The notes below the pieces were generated by a model. It worked only from the letters and a program-made list of their open reading frames with translations. It ran no database searches and was not told the DNA's origin. This document shows positions 32,571 to 46,287 of a DNA stretch of 64,000 nt, one piece after another. Both the position numbers and the translations under genes were made by a program. Each line of letters starts with the position of its first letter. The stretch's first letter is position 1. Source of the stretch: Zoroaster sp. YZ-2022 (Eukaryota; Echinodermata; Asteroidea; Forcipulatida; Zoroasteridae); NCBI GenBank assembly GCA_029582265.1, contig CM055830.1, positions 35,210,718-35,274,717 on the forward strand. The letters are read 5' to 3'.

Positions 32571-33069
32571 GGGTTGAATTTAATACTACTTAAATGAATC
32601 GTGGAGTGCGTAATCATTTAATAAAAAATAATGCCGCCACTGATTCGAACCTGGGTCTTTGCACCAAACCCAACACCAGCGGGTTTGCGCCACCAATACC
32701 TTTCGTTACTTTGAGTTGAATTTTTAAACTACTTAAGTGGTTTGCATAACCATTTTAAATGAAAAGAAAAAGCGTCATGGCTTCCCGCCCGGATTTTAAC
32801 CTGGGTCGACAATACCGAAGCCTGGCAACTTACACGATTAGACTATTTCATCATATGGCATTTATTAAAAATGATTTAGCTTCAATGAAAGCAGTAAGCA
32901 TTGTCAAAAAATGAAATTTAAACAAAATGTGATTGCCACCAATCACGTTGGTAGTTAATTTGGAATTGAAAAAAAAGATTATTCCAGGTATACATCTTAT
33001 GGACCCTTTTTCCCACTTTTAAACTGTCTTTAATATGATGTACTATTTACTTCTAACAATGTCAATGTA

Positions 33070-33775
33070 TTATAATTTTACAACGCTCAATATTCGTGGC
33101 CTGCACAACCACACAAAGCGCAAGTCCATCTTTACTTAGTTAAACTGTCATGCTAACTCCCATATTATTTTCTACAGGAAGTCTACTGTAATGAAAATGA
33201 TGTTGTAAATTGGGAAAAAGAATGGGTACAATATATGCTAACCATGGTACAAATCATAGTCGTGGTGTTTTAATGGCATCAAAATAAGCTTTATGTCAAA
33301 TGTGACAAGGTGATAGTAGACTTTGGGTGTGAAATTGGAAGTGTAATAATTTTTACTATTTATGGAATGCTTTTAAGCACCTAATGAAGATAACGAGCGC
33401 AAAACATTTTTGCGTAATATGATTGAAGTTATTTACGAAAATAGTAGCGATGGTCACGTCATTATCGGCGGGGATTTGAATACAGTTTTGAATCCACCTG
33501 TTGACAAAATTGGTGGTAATACTCCAAGTTTAGTATGCGCCAATATTATTAATAACTTTTTAACTGATAATGAACTTGATAGTTGATATTTGGAGAGCTA
33601 AACACGGTCACGACAAACGATATACCTGGAAACAAAATAACCCTCACATTTGTAGTACTCTTGATTATTGGTTCATTCCATCGTGCATGGATATTGCTAC
33701 TAAATCCGTTGAGATTCTGACAGCACCAAAAACCGATCACTTAGCGGTCCATTTGTGCTTCTCTTTTAATTAAAA
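33070..33775 (+). pseudogene. LINE endonuclease fragment, right arm
   Basis: In shifting frames it reads TLNIRGLHNHTKRKS, then FLQEVYCNENDVVNWEKEW, then NHGTNHSRGVL, then HVIIGGDLNTVLNP, and finally STLDYWFIP and KTDHLAVHLCFSF. The N-terminal strand, LQE, GDLN, DYWF and C-terminal (S/T)DH are hallmarks, in order, of the endonuclease domain of L1/Tx1-like elements. Frameshifts and a stop interrupt it. It ends shortly after the final DH motif and no reverse transcriptase is visible. Confidence 0.78.
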
Positions 33776-35787
33776 TGAAAAAGAAAAAGCGTGGCATCGC
33801 TGGGATTGGTTAGTACTGACTATTGCATCATCTGATACTTACTGAAAATGATTGCAGCTTTACTGAAGGGAGCAAGCTGGTGTAAAAAATTATTAAATAA
33901 AATAAAATGTCATTGCGCCACCAATCTGCGTAATCATTTAAAATGAAAAAGAAAAAGAGTCGTATCACCTCAGGGACTTGAACCGAGTGGGTGTGCAGTA
34001 CCGAAGACTGGCGCCTTAGCTATTAGGCTATTGCTTCATCTGATAAATACTGAAAATGATTGTAACTTTACTGGAAGCGAACAAGCTTTGGTCAAAAAGA
34101 AATTAAACAAAATAAAAATGTGATTGCGCCACCAATCTGTGTCGGGAGTTAAGTTTGAGTTGAATTTTAAGCTACTCAAACTAATGGATTGTGATTGCGC
34201 ATTTGAGTGCATCTCAGGTTCCCTGCACTGAATCCCAGCGACACTTGACCAGGCAGAGATTATTTAAAAAAAATTCTTAAAAACCTTGGGCCCTGCAGAA
34301 TGCATTTTCACTATTTCCTTGTTAACATTACCTGAAACTTTCATATTTTTTGTTAAACGTATATCTTAATTCAATAAAATTGTGATTGTGATAAAATGCA
34401 ATACACAATTTCTAAATTCTAAATAGCGGAATACAATTCCCAAAGTATGTTGCAGAAACGCCACATAAAGGTTTATATTTCGATTCTGGAATCGCGTTAA
34501 GCATGTGTTTTAGCAGATGACAAATGGCCAACATCTCACTGGATGTGCACATTCATTGCTCAAAATCTCCGAAAATATTGTTTCCAATCCTCACGTGACT
34601 ACATTTTCCTCTTAAGTGTGTCCTCTATCATCTTTTAAGGGAAAACCTGTGATATTTGGTCATACTTCGAGAAAAGTGGTGGTTGTATTCTACATTCTTT
34701 CCAAATGTGTCTGCACTTATCACTAGGTCGTTCTCAGGATAAACGCCATCTATAAAATAATATTCAGAATAACCAAAATCTATTTACTGCAGGGTTTTAC
34801 AACCAGATAAGAACATACCGGTATATCACAAATACCATTCTCTCAACTTTATCGTGAAATTCTAAGTGTATGAGCTTCATTAAGCAAGAATTCAAAATTG
34901 AAAACCAGCAAGAATCTTAAGCTGGTAAAACAATCGAATATTAGATGTGAAACTTCAATACTCTACTTTCCTGTATTAAGCTTGTTAGATGAACCAGTAG
35001 TCCGATGGATAAGGTGTTTTTCTGTAATGCCTGAATTGGTCGACTTGGTTCGAATCCCACATCCAAAACATTTTCTCTTTCCCCAAATATTTAGTCGCAT
35101 GCCCATTACAGCTTTCCCCTTGGTAGAAATTTGCTTTGAATTATAAATGTTGTTGTTTGTACATTTTCCATGTTTGCTAATTTTATCTACAAATTACAAA
35201 TACAATGTATATATATACACTTATCGCCCTGCCCTAGCCCTCGGAAAAATGTATCCTGAAAAAATGTCGCTGCATGCTTCAAACATCAAAAGACAGCCCT
35301 GAATTAAAATGATCTGAATAAGAAAATTGCATCACGATCAAACAGGGCATGGAATCAGAGTGCTAGATTTAGATTAACTCATGACTGAAAATAATATATA
35401 CCCACTGAGATGAGAAGTCATTGTGAAACGCATAACCGCCACATGAATAAAAAAAAACCGAACTCATCATGTACGTACGTACACGATTATATTTGTTTTG
35501 ATGACGTTTAGGGGTTTGTTTAAACATATCAATGGAAACATTTTGTGAGTAAATCTTATTTAAAAATTTATTCATAATATTTTTAAGTTCTAAAAACAAT
35601 AACATCAAAAATGGCTTACTTGCAGTTTTCGTATTTTCTTATATTTTATTCATAGAAATACCATTTTTGATAGAAACCCCGAAGTGGGAAATATTTTTAA
35701 TCGTATTAAATTAATTTTTTTTATATTAGGTCTAATAATTGTATTTTTGACATTAGCCTTTAAAAATGTTGTCAACGGTTAGCTTCA

Positions 35788-36095
35788 AAATTACCGAGCG
35801 GTCTAGCTTACCGGACTCAAGTTCTGGTGTTAGCAGCAGAATGTGGGTCCGAATCCCGGCCGTGACACTTTTGTCCTTGAGCAAGACACTTAACCATAAT
35901 TGCTTCTCTCCACCCAGGGGTTAAATGGGTACCTGTGAGGGCAGAGTTGGTTGATTAGCCCTAGTATGCGCTGTAATGGCAGCAATTGAGCTGTACACTC
36001 CCCAGGGAGCTGAGATGGTTTCAGGAATGATTTATGAGCCTTATGAGCCTTATGAGCACCACTCAGTGTTGGTGGGATACATTATTATTATTATT
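35788..36095 (+). mobile_element. tRNA-Leu-derived SINE in right palindrome arm
   Basis: Mirror of 26475-26770: head CCGAGCGGTCTAGC, B-box-like GGTCCGAATCCC, body GAGCAAGACACTTAACCATA, tail of ATT repeats. Confidence 0.85.
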
Positions 36096-36454
36096 TTTAA
36101 AAGACTAGATATAGTAGCGCTGGTAATTTTTGTATGCATAAGCAGAGGATCGAGACAACACTTAGGTAGGTTTTTTTAAATTAAATAATGTTTTTTTATC
36201 GATCGACAATGGGTTGCATATAATCCTTAAACCTCTCAAAAGCAGATTTAAGTCATATTTGGAAAAATGTATAATTATTTCTCCTTCAACAAAATTCAAC
36301 ACATGAAGTTTCCTTTTTTATTTTTTTTACAAAAACATTTCATTCTAAAAATCATTTAATATTATTTCCTATACTCTAAAACGTCATCAAAACAAATATT
36401 ATCTTGATACCTATCTATCTATCTCTATCCATGGTGATTTCTTGGTTTGAACCC

Positions 36455-36900
36455 CTGATATGGACGATTTTTAACCGCTTCATTTGTACACGTTGTATAG
36501 TGCGGGGTGAACCCCGATATGAAGGATATTGAAGGTTCACCTGTTGAATACAACGTGTACAAATGGGCTTGTTAAAAATCGTCCATATCCCGGGTTCACC
36601 TCGCGCTATTCAACGTGTACAATACGGGCTTGTTAAAAATCGTCCATATCGCGGGTTCACCCCGCTCTATACAACGTGTACAAATGGGCTTGTTAAAAAT
36701 CGTCCATATCACGGGTTCACCCTGCGCTATACAACGTGTACAATACGGGCTTGTTAAAAATCGTCCATATCACGGGTTCACCCCGCGCTATTCAACGTGT
36801 ACAATACGGGCTTGTTAAAAATCGTCCATATCCCGGATTCACCCCGCGCTATACAACGTGTACGAATGGAGTGGTTAAAAAATCCTCCATATCAGGGGTT
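36455..36900 (+). repeat. 60-bp satellite, right arm counterpart of 25735-26110
   Basis: Mirror copy of the array at 25735-26110, with about one extra unit (about 66 bp longer). Confidence 0.88.
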
Positions 36901-37664
36901 CAAACCAAGAAATCACCATGATAGATAGGGAGGGTTAGGTTACGGGTTAGGATCAAGGTAATGTTTGTTTTGGTGACGTTTTAGAGTATAGGGAATAAAT
37001 AATTACTAAATGATTTTTGGAATGAAATAATTTTTTGTAAAACAATTTTTAATTAATTTAAAAAAAAAACTTCATTAGAAACCCTTTACAGTAGTAGTAG
37101 TAAGTTCACTAGTGTTTTTAAATAGACAACATCATCACGATCAACAGGGCATAGAAATACCATTTTTGATAGAAATCCCCAACTGGAAAATATTTTTAAT
37201 CGTATTAAATTTTTAAATTTTTATATTAGGTCTAATAATTGTATTTTTAATGTTGTCAACGGTTAGCTTCAAAATTACACTAAAAGACTAGATATGGTAG
37301 CGCTGGTAATTTTTGTATGCATAAGCAGAGGATCGAGATAACTTGAATAGGTAGGTTTTTTTTAAATTAAATAATGTTTTTTATCGATCGACAATGGGTT
37401 GCTTTCCATCCTTAAACCTCTCAAAGGCAGATTAAGTATATTTGGAAAAATATATAATTATTTCTCCTTCAACAAAATTCAACACATGAAGTTTCCTTTT
37501 TAATTTTTTTTACAAAAAAATTTCATTCTAAAAATCATTTAATATTATTTCCTATACTCTAAAACGTCATCAAAACAAATATTACCTTGATCCTACCCCT
37601 ATAAACCCCTAACCCTAATTCTAACCCTAACCCTATCCATGGTGATTTCTTGGTTTGAACCCCT

Positions 37665-38400
37665 GATATGGAGGATTTTTTAACCGCTCCATTTGTACAC
37701 GTTGAATAGCGCGGGGTGAACCCGGGATATGGACGATTTTTAACAAGCCCATTTGTACACGTTGAATAGCGCGGGGTGAACCCGGGATATGGACGATTTT
37801 TAACAAGCCCGTATTGTACACGTTGAATAGCACGGGGTGAACCCGTGATATGGAGGATTTTTAACAAGCCCGTATTGTACACGTTGTATAGCGCGGGGTG
37901 AACCCGTGATATGGAGGATTTTTAACAAGCCCATTTGTACACGTTGAATAGCGCGGGGTGAACCCGGGATATGGACGATTTTTAACAAGCCCATTTTGTA
38001 CACGTTGAATAGCGCGGGGTGAACCCGCAATATGGACGATTTTTAACAAGCCCATTTGTACACGTTGAATAGCGCGGGGTGAACCCGTGATATGGAGGAT
38101 TTTTAACAAGCCCGTATTGTACACGTTGTATAGCGCGGGGTGAACCCGTGATATGGAGGATTTTTAACAAGCCCATTTGTACACGTTGAATAGCGCGGGG
38201 TGAACCCGGGATATGGACGATTTTTAACAAGCCCATTTTGTACACGTTGAATAGCGCGGGGTGAACCCGCAATATGGACGATTTTTAACAAGCCCATTTG
38301 TACACGTTGAATAGCGCGGGGTGAATCCGGGATATGGACGATTTTTAACAAGCCCATTTGTACACGTTGTATAGCGCAGGTGAACCTTCAATATTCTCCA
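37665..38400 (-). repeat. 60-bp satellite, right arm counterpart of 24430-24965
   Basis: About 12 units, against about 9 in the mirror array. Runs of two-unit types (ATATGGAGGATT versus ATATGGACGATT variants) recur in order, suggesting expansion by unequal exchange or slippage. Confidence 0.9.
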
Positions 38401-39591
38401 TATCAGGGGTTCAAACCAAGAAATCACCATGGATAGTTAGGGGTTAAGGGCGTATAGGGAATACTACTAAATGATTTTTGGAATGAAATAATTTTTCTTG
38501 TGTAAAAAAAAATTAATTAAAATAAAAGAAACATAATTAAAAACCCTTAGAGTAGTAGTAGTAAGTAGTAAGTTGACTAGTACCATTTTTGATAGAAATC
38601 TTTATATTAGGCCTATAATAATTCGTTTCATTAGCCTTTAAAAATGTCTCTGGTTGGCTTTAAAAATTACAACAAAAGATATAGCGCTGGTAATTTGTGT
38701 ATGCATAAAAGCAGAGGATCGAGTTTTTAAATTAAATAATGTTTTTATCGATCAACAATGGGTTGCATTAGGCTCCTTAAACCCTCTCAACGGCAGATTT
38801 AAGTCATTTTGGAAAAATATATGTCTCCTTTGTTTGCGAATTGCTTCAGAATTCCTCTGAAGATATTGCATAGCTAGCAGAGGACAACAAAAGTGAACAG
38901 AAAAAAGGGTCTTTGATGAAGTTTCTTTTTTAATTAATTTTTTTTTACAAAAAATAATTTCATTCTAAAAATCATTTAATATTATTTCCTATACTCTAAA
39001 ACGTCACCAAAACAAATATTATCTTGATCCTACCCCTATAAACCCCTAACCCTAATTCTAACCCATAACCATGGTGATTTCTTGGTTTGAACCCCTGATA
39101 TGGAGGATTTTATATTAGTAGTATACAAATTATTCGGTTTAAAACAAATTTTGAAAAGTTTTTAATAGAACCTGAAACTTTTGCCGACGCGACCCAGGGC
39201 TTTCGTGTATTACATTTTGAAACCGATATAGAAAATTTTTGTCAATACTTTTAAAACGTCACATAGATACCCGCCGTTGCAGCTATATCAGAAAATTGCA
39301 AAAACAATTCTCGGGAATGGTATTATTATATCAGAATATAATGTGAATAAATAAGCACAGACGAAAAAGGTACTAAACATAATTCAATGCGGGATTCGAA
39401 CCTGTTTCGCTTGAATTCCTGTCGCCTTATCCATTAGGCTACGCTTCATGTAACAGAAAACAGAAAAAAAGATTGTAATGTTTTAAGGTAAACAACTTAT
39501 AAAATAAAATTGATCACTGCAAGTTTTATATATATTTTATGTAAATTTTAAAAACACATTTAGCTTAAAATTCAACTCCAGATTAACTACC

Positions 39592-39830
39592 AACGCGGAT
39601 TGGTGGCGCAATCACATTTTGTTTATTTCATTTTTTTTGACAATGCTTGTTGCTTTCATTGAAGCTCCAGTCATTTTTGTTAAAGGCCAGATGATGCAAT
39701 AGTCTAATCGTTAAGTTGCCATTCTTCGGTGACAACATTTTTAAAGGCTAATGTAAAAAATACAATTACTGTAAAGGGTTTCTAATGAAGTTTCTTTTTT
39801 TTAATTAATTAAAATAATTTTTTTTAATTT
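39592..39830 (+). repeat. composite of palindrome-internal modules outside the palindrome
   Basis: Directly after the right arm, GATTGGTGGCGCAATCACAT and the following module (like 29627-29770) are joined to GACAACATTTTTAAAGGCTA and GTAAAGGGTTTCTAATGAAG, which match arm sequence near 26790 and 25535. The same building blocks therefore extend beyond the symmetrical part. Confidence 0.65.
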
Positions 39831-39854
39831 TTTTTATTTGATTTGTTTGAATTG

Positions 39855-41080
39855 ATTTGTTTATTAACACTTGTGTGAAAGTATGGCTAGAGTTGAATCA
39901 TCTTTATGAAGACATTTTGCCCATCCCTTTCATTATGGCGGGTCCCTTTATCACACAGTATAGTATACATGTAGTTAACCCAATCTTTCAGTTATGAACA
40001 AAAGTAGAAATTATATAATAACATCGAGACTTTCGCCCTCGGGTCAGCAGAGGAAAGTCAAGCAGAAGCTGTCTCTTCGGTAAGATTCAAAATTTGTATT
40101 TAATTTCAACAAAATAGCTTACTTTACAGTTCTACTTAAAATAATAGATACCTGCCCCATAACGACATTTTTCCAAAAGTTTTCCTTCTTCTTTTTTGTT
40201 TTTTGATATTTTAAAATCATTTTTCATCAATGAGCCTGTAAAAGGTGTCTCTGATTGGCTTCATGGGTCATGGGTAATTTGTACTGGTAACGCCTACAAG
40301 GTTTAAAAAAAACTAAACAAACAAAACACACAGAAAAACCACAAAACACACACACTTCCTTGTGGAGACCCGAGGGTCTTTAGAATTACCCTATGGAGAC
40401 ATATTGTTCTTGCCTTTCCCTTTTGTTATAGGACTCCACAAGGTAGCGAATACCCGTACACACATACACATACACACAAAACCACGACACGACCGGCATT
40501 CGAACCCACTTTCTGTCAATCCACAAGCACGTTCTTGCTCTATAACCGCTTGGCCAAGACGCTGAGTGCAACACAATAATTTATAAATATTGTTTAGTTA
40601 TTACAGAAAAACTTATAAAAACTAAAGGAGAAGAAATGTTTACATTTGTAAGTTTTTTTTCTTCGGAAAACGGTATATTGTATACCGTTTGGTTATACAA
40701 ATTCTTATATTGATTTGTTTATTAACACTTGTGTGAAAGTATGGTTGAATCATCTTTATGAAGAAATTTTTGCCAATCCCTTTCATTATGGCGGGTCCCT
40801 TTATCACACAGTATACATGTAGTTGGTTCCCTTAATCATAAAACGTCTCTTATTATTTTGGAAAATGAGGTTTTCTTTTGGTTTTCTTTTTGTTTAACCC
40901 AATCTTTCAGTTATGAACAAAAGTAGGAATTATATAATAATATCGAGACTTTCGTAACCAAAATAAGTCAACTTTGGAAAATTGGTCAGCAGCACCCTCG
41001 GGTCAGCAGAGGACAGTCAAGCAGAAGCTGTCTCTGCGGTAAGATTCTAAATTTTTATTTAATTTCAACAAAATTGCTAA
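39855..41080 (+). repeat. direct duplication of a 300-bp segment
   Basis: About 39860-40125 and 40710-41080 share TTATTAACACTTGTGTGAAA, CCTTTCATTATGGCGGGTCC, CCAATCTTTCAGTTATGAAC and CAGTCAAGCAGAAGCTGTCT, each ending (C/G)CGGTAAGATTC. The second copy has about 60 bp of additional sequence. The ends look like splice donors but no coding frame is supported. Confidence 0.7.
40386..40576 (-). mobile_element. tRNA-Leu-like SINE between the direct repeats
   Basis: On the minus strand, an A box TTGGCCAAGCGG and a B box GGGTTCGAATGCC are spaced as in a tRNA-Leu-type head. A TG-rich stretch and a short body follow. The family is different from the SINE at 6977. Confidence 0.6.
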
Positions 41081-44000
41081 CCCCCAATTTTTTTTTAAAA
41101 GACCCACGAAATAAAGAGATAGTTAACAATAATCTGCACTTCAACATAATGCATTTTTATTGATTAATGCGAGTATAAAAGTAAATATTATAAGACGTTA
41201 ATTATGTTGCTAAAAAGTGGCAATATTACAATATGGTACAATACAGATGTAAACTAAACAGATAAGTTGACTAATACATGACAGATATTTAAAATAAAAT
41301 AAATGAAAGCAAATACAATCTGTACAAAAACCTTGGAACAAGACTGCAATAAAGAAACATGTTACAGGAAATTGGTTCAACAAAATCCACTTATTCCCCC
41401 ACTCCTAAGCCCCGCCCACCCCTCCACTCTATGTCCATTATATGGCAACTAACACAGTAACCACGAGGGAGGGGTAGCGGGATACTGTCACGCGATTTCG
41501 AAACAAAATGACAATTTTATATTACACTTTTTCACGTTTGTCCTGTGAAAAAGATAAGACTTTGTAAACCCAGTATGCTGAAAAAAGGGAACACCACAAG
41601 AATGGGCACAGCATTGTCAGAGAAAATTTTTATTTTTTATTTTGAGGAAATAGTTGGCTTTTAAAAAAGAGGATGGTTTAATGCAGTCATCTTGATCTTG
41701 GCATCGACTAGGTATTTTAGTTAGGATGGGGCATTCCTGAAATCATGTTTTGTATCATTGGTTGAAAACAAACATACAGAACCGATGTTTCAGCTTATTT
41801 GATTAAGTGACCTCTGAGAAGCACACAGGTGACCTCTGAAAATACAAAGGTCAATTGTTAGCAATGAATGCACTCTGGAGCAATGCGAGACTTTAAAACA
41901 CTAGGTGGCAGCAGAAACTATTCCATTGTTCTTGATATTTCACACATGCGCCAGAATTATATAAACAGTAGAAAAAGGACCGGTCTGCTGCCCTCTAGTG
42001 ACCCCAAAGTCTACCATTGCTTGTCTACATCTTTAACTTTACTTGTAGCAAACTGAATCTGTTTGTCTGGTTCCATAACATCAAATCACCACCCACCACA
42101 TTTAATTTTGAAAGGCACCAGTCTATTGTTTGTGCCACGATGTCGCTCTGTGAAAACAAATCTAGTCGTAGCTTAACTTCAATACTACAATGAAACAATT
42201 TACCACAAATTTGTTTTAACATTCAACACTTAAAATGTAATTCAAGTAAACATTATATTTATTTTTACAATGTGTTAAAAAATCAGTACATTTCAATTCC
42301 CCAAAACTGCAATATTAAAAAATAAGTGATGGGAAGCACATGTGAATATATCATCCCATATTTTAAATTGTATTTTATACTATTATCATTTCATCAAAGG
42401 CTTTATTATAAGAAATAATGCAGACATGTAAAGTCTGTACACTTTATGCGTGGAATGTGCTGTACATGTATTCATTAACCCTTGCTAAAAAGCAGAACAA
42501 ATACAAATTCCAATTTAGGATCAAAATGTAACATTCTGTTCTTCGCATCTTTAACAATTGTGCAGCTTTTGCGAACATTTACAAAGCTGAATGAAGCACA
42601 AAGTATCTCAAGGCAGAATTATATATAGACAGGAGGGATAATATTTGAATAATTGATTTAAGAAACAATTATTCAATGTTGACTTCTTCCAAAGTATTTG
42701 AGAATAATTCAGTTGTTTTTAAATTCATTTTTGTAACTTAATTCATAATAAATGAAGTATTTTAAATACAAATTCACAAGTAACAGATACAAATGAATTA
42801 TCCATAACCATTAATATACATTAATTATTCATAAGCTATGAATACAAATGAATTATTCATAAATATCTGATACATTTTGAAATCAATCAATAACATTTTA
42901 CACAACCATCATATGTTATATGTTATATGTTGTTAGATTATCTTTGTCTTGGATATGGCTCAATCTTCCAGTTATCTGAATTCAAAATCAAACCTACTTT
43001 ATCACTGAAGTAAATAGAGAAGGATTTAATCTTCATTTGAATCAACTGCTAAGTAACAATTGTTTTTCAAGAAAAGGGAAATTTCAATCAATGTTATATG
43101 TATAATTACCTTTAATACTGAATAAGAATTTGTTTTTCATAAACATGTCTATTTACAAATAGAATTAAATGAATAATTAGAATATATGATTGACACATGC
43201 TGTGAGGTAAACAACTGATTACATATTAAATTGTTAGTAGTTTAGTCATCTTTAACTTTGAATTTTTTATGAAATAATTTTCTTTCAATCCTGAAGGAAC
43301 GAGTACTTCAACAAAAAGTGTAAGCAAAATGTCGCTTTTTAAACATTGTGAAATTATGAAACAATGTAAAATCATGAGCTATGCCAACCATCAACCGATC
43401 ATCAAACATAACATCGTCTTATCTTGCCCTACCATTGGCTGATGGGGGCAGCCATTTTAACTCTTTCTTTTTACATTTGTTGTAAAAGTCAACACATTTC
43501 CCATTTTGAATATCAAAATTAAGCATCCAAAATGGCTACATAATTTGGAAAACAATGTTTGCTTATTGAATACAACCCACACCCTACTAACAGAAATAAC
43601 ATCAAATTTCAACTAACTAGAATTTAAATAAATACAAGAATATGTTGCTTAAGAAAAAACAAACATTAGTAAAAGAAATATACAAGTATTATACAAATGA
43701 AATCCCTCATAATGACTGTGATCCTTTTACATGAAACTCTCAATGAACAATGCCCATACATGTATTTGTAACAAAGCATTGTGTAAAACAAAGCCAGTAT
43801 TCAATGCAATGGATTTCTATAACTATTCATTAACATGTACATTTCAGGATGATCTTTAAGAAATGTCTGTTAACTGTGTTAAATTTAACTGGGATAATAA
43901 TAAGACTTTGTCAAACTCTTTTTTGTACTTAATTAGGCAGATTGGCTTAAATACATTTCAACCATCATTATTTTTGGCAAAAAATTCAAGGCACTTTTGA

Positions 44001-45514
44001 AACTGGTGGTTTTCCTGATTGTAAATAAACCCTCATTTATTGTAATATATGTACTGTGCAGTGAATTATGAGTACTTATTTCATAATGTGTGCTTAGACT
44101 GAATAAATATTTAGCATTTGGTTCAATAAAATGTTGTTATAAATTCATGTTTGAAACTTAACAGGCAAATTCGGTAACTTAATTGATACATTGTGAATAT
44201 GGAGTACACATTCTTATTTTAATGGAATATTAAATTTTTAGTACAAATTAAATATTTAAAGAAATAAACAGAAATAACTTTTTGTAGCCAGTTATGATCA
44301 TGAACCATACTACAGAAAAATTGCAGAGTAAACAATTGAAATCAAACTAAATAATACCTTTTATAATTTTGATATATCATAGTGTGCATGCTATTAATTG
44401 TAAATAAAACAAAATATTTCTTATAATCTAAATCTACAGTTATTTGACCCAGTAAGAAGTACAATATAAGGCAGAGAATTGTTCATTCAAACATAACAAA
44501 ATCATCAAATTGTAATGTGAAATTTACTTGGTGTAAAGCTGATGATGGTATCAATCTTCCCAAGAAATAATTTTTGTCTGAAAAGCTTTCCTTTTTAAGA
44601 AAATTAATAATTTCCTGTTCCAATTTAAGAAAGAGTACTCTTTCCTTAATTCTATGTTAGATTTAATACAACAAATCTGAGTAGATTTTTTTGTTACCGA
44701 CACAACGTACATGTAATAAGCTGAAACTTTCACAGGTTGTTTGATTAATGTATATCCTGAATCAAAGAGAACAAGAATACTTACAGAAGCAGTTTTTCCA
44801 ACGTTACCAATGCTGTACCCTCCTTTTAAGTACAAAATCAATTAAATAATTTACAGATGAAATTCCATAAGTAATGAATCAAATTATGAAATGTACTCTC
44901 AGTTAGTCATTCAAGAGTAAACTTACTGTCCAAACTGCCAAAAATTAAGAAGGCTCTTATATTTTTAATCATAACTAGATCTTATTTGGAATGGAAACCT
45001 ATATAAAGATACAACCAGAATCACAACATCAGACGCTAAAACATTTTTCAGCATTTATCCAGTTGGTGAGCAGTTTTCAATAGTTAAACTGTTGCCTCAA
45101 CTTTTTAAATTGATACATAATTAACTTTTGCAAACTGCTTTCCAAATAAAAGAACCTCTAGTTATAAATGTAAAATAAAGTCGTAAGTGGACTGATGTCT
45201 TGACCCCAGCTGAATCTTTTTGAAGGCAAGTCTTTATGAATTGAAAGACATTTGGGAGACCTAATCACGATGACAATGTAGCAAAACAAATACGATCGCA
45301 AGTTTTATCTCATGATTCTCTCCGTATTCAAAGAGTCAATGCAGTAAATAGTACAAGGACCAGTGTTAGTTTTGAGAGTATCTGCATATTATATAAATAA
45401 CACTTACGGCATTCTGAGTATTGGTACAAACTCTGATGGATTTTTATGCCAAAGTGAGAATCAGTTTCAACTCTTGTGCCATCATAAGACTGGATTCAAA
45501 CTCTCTCAAAATAA
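41081..45514 (-). other. probable long 3' UTR and flank of PARD3
   Basis: About 4.4 kb of AT-rich sequence after the PARD3 stop codon has no recognised repeats or coding regions, in contrast to its surroundings. A possible poly(A) signal on the minus strand (AATAAA) is at about 41150-41160. The extent of the transcript is an inference; part may be intergenic. A short piece at about 44717-44850 resembles 18410-18520 and 61745-61870 (see findings). Confidence 0.45.
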
Positions 45515-45854
45515 TTAAACTCTGGCAGCATCACGAGTATTGTGGTCTAAACCCGATTCTGAGTAATGCATTCGTCTTCCAAATCGACTCTGGTCATTCA
45601 CAACTCCATAATCCTGCTTAGCATTATATCCATCATGAGGACGATCCATGCTTTGGGTAGAGGTCATGCGAGGTCGGCGGTCCTCTGGATAGTGATTAAC
45701 TGTAGGACCATTAGCATAACCTTTGTGATTGGATGAGGAGTGGTTGTCATAGCTATGATCTGGTCGGTGACGATCATGGTCCGACTGGTACCCACTTTCT
45801 CTGGTTCCTCTGTAGTACTGGTTTGGATCGTTGGAGGTTCGCTTATGATGAGGT
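45515..45854 (-). CDS. PARD3: PARD3-type polarity protein, last coding exon
   Basis: This terminal exon encodes 113 residues ending DHNTRDAARV and the stop at 45515-45517. It joins the previous exon through acceptor TTCTCTATAG, with the split Arg codon giving GYGSLGR|PHHKRTSN. The sequence is rich in Arg, Asp, Asn, His and Tyr and is predicted disordered. It has no domain I can name; its assignment rests on the exact splice phase and continuity with the recognisable exons upstream. Overlapping frames in this interval are alternative frames of the same exon. Confidence 0.8.
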
Positions 45855-46287
45855 CTATAGAGAAGATAATCATAATGTACAATCAATGAAAAGAAAACAA
45901 CTATGACAGTGTTTCCCCCGAGTTAACCACTTACATATATGACATAAGTCAAACTCCAATACTTAAATGCCTCTTAAAACAACTGAACTCATTTCATGAT
46001 ATCATTTTGAAAGTAAAATAATCTAGAATTATTTCTTAGATTTTTGTTTTTAGACCAAGCAATTTTTATCACTTAATAAATCAGAGTTGATCAAACTAAA
46101 TTTTAACTTTATCAAGAAACTTTGAAACTTGCCAGGACAAAACATATATAAAATGTTTTATGTAAATCCTAAGCAAACAATGTGACTAATGACTTTGACA
46201 TGACACTAAAAATCCTGTCTGATGATTACTCTAATAGTATTCCCTGTTTGAGGTGTCCAAACACCTTGTATTGGTGTATACTCATAC

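Larger units (their letters stand above)
31422..39562 (-). repeat. right arm of a 16.3-kb palindrome
   Basis: Reverse-complement copy of 23260-31172. Symmetry is broken stepwise by extra 60-bp satellite units on this side. The arm ends at 39562 (CACATTTA), beyond which the sequence no longer matches the left flank but continues with another copy of a module that also occurs inside the arms. Confidence 0.93.
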
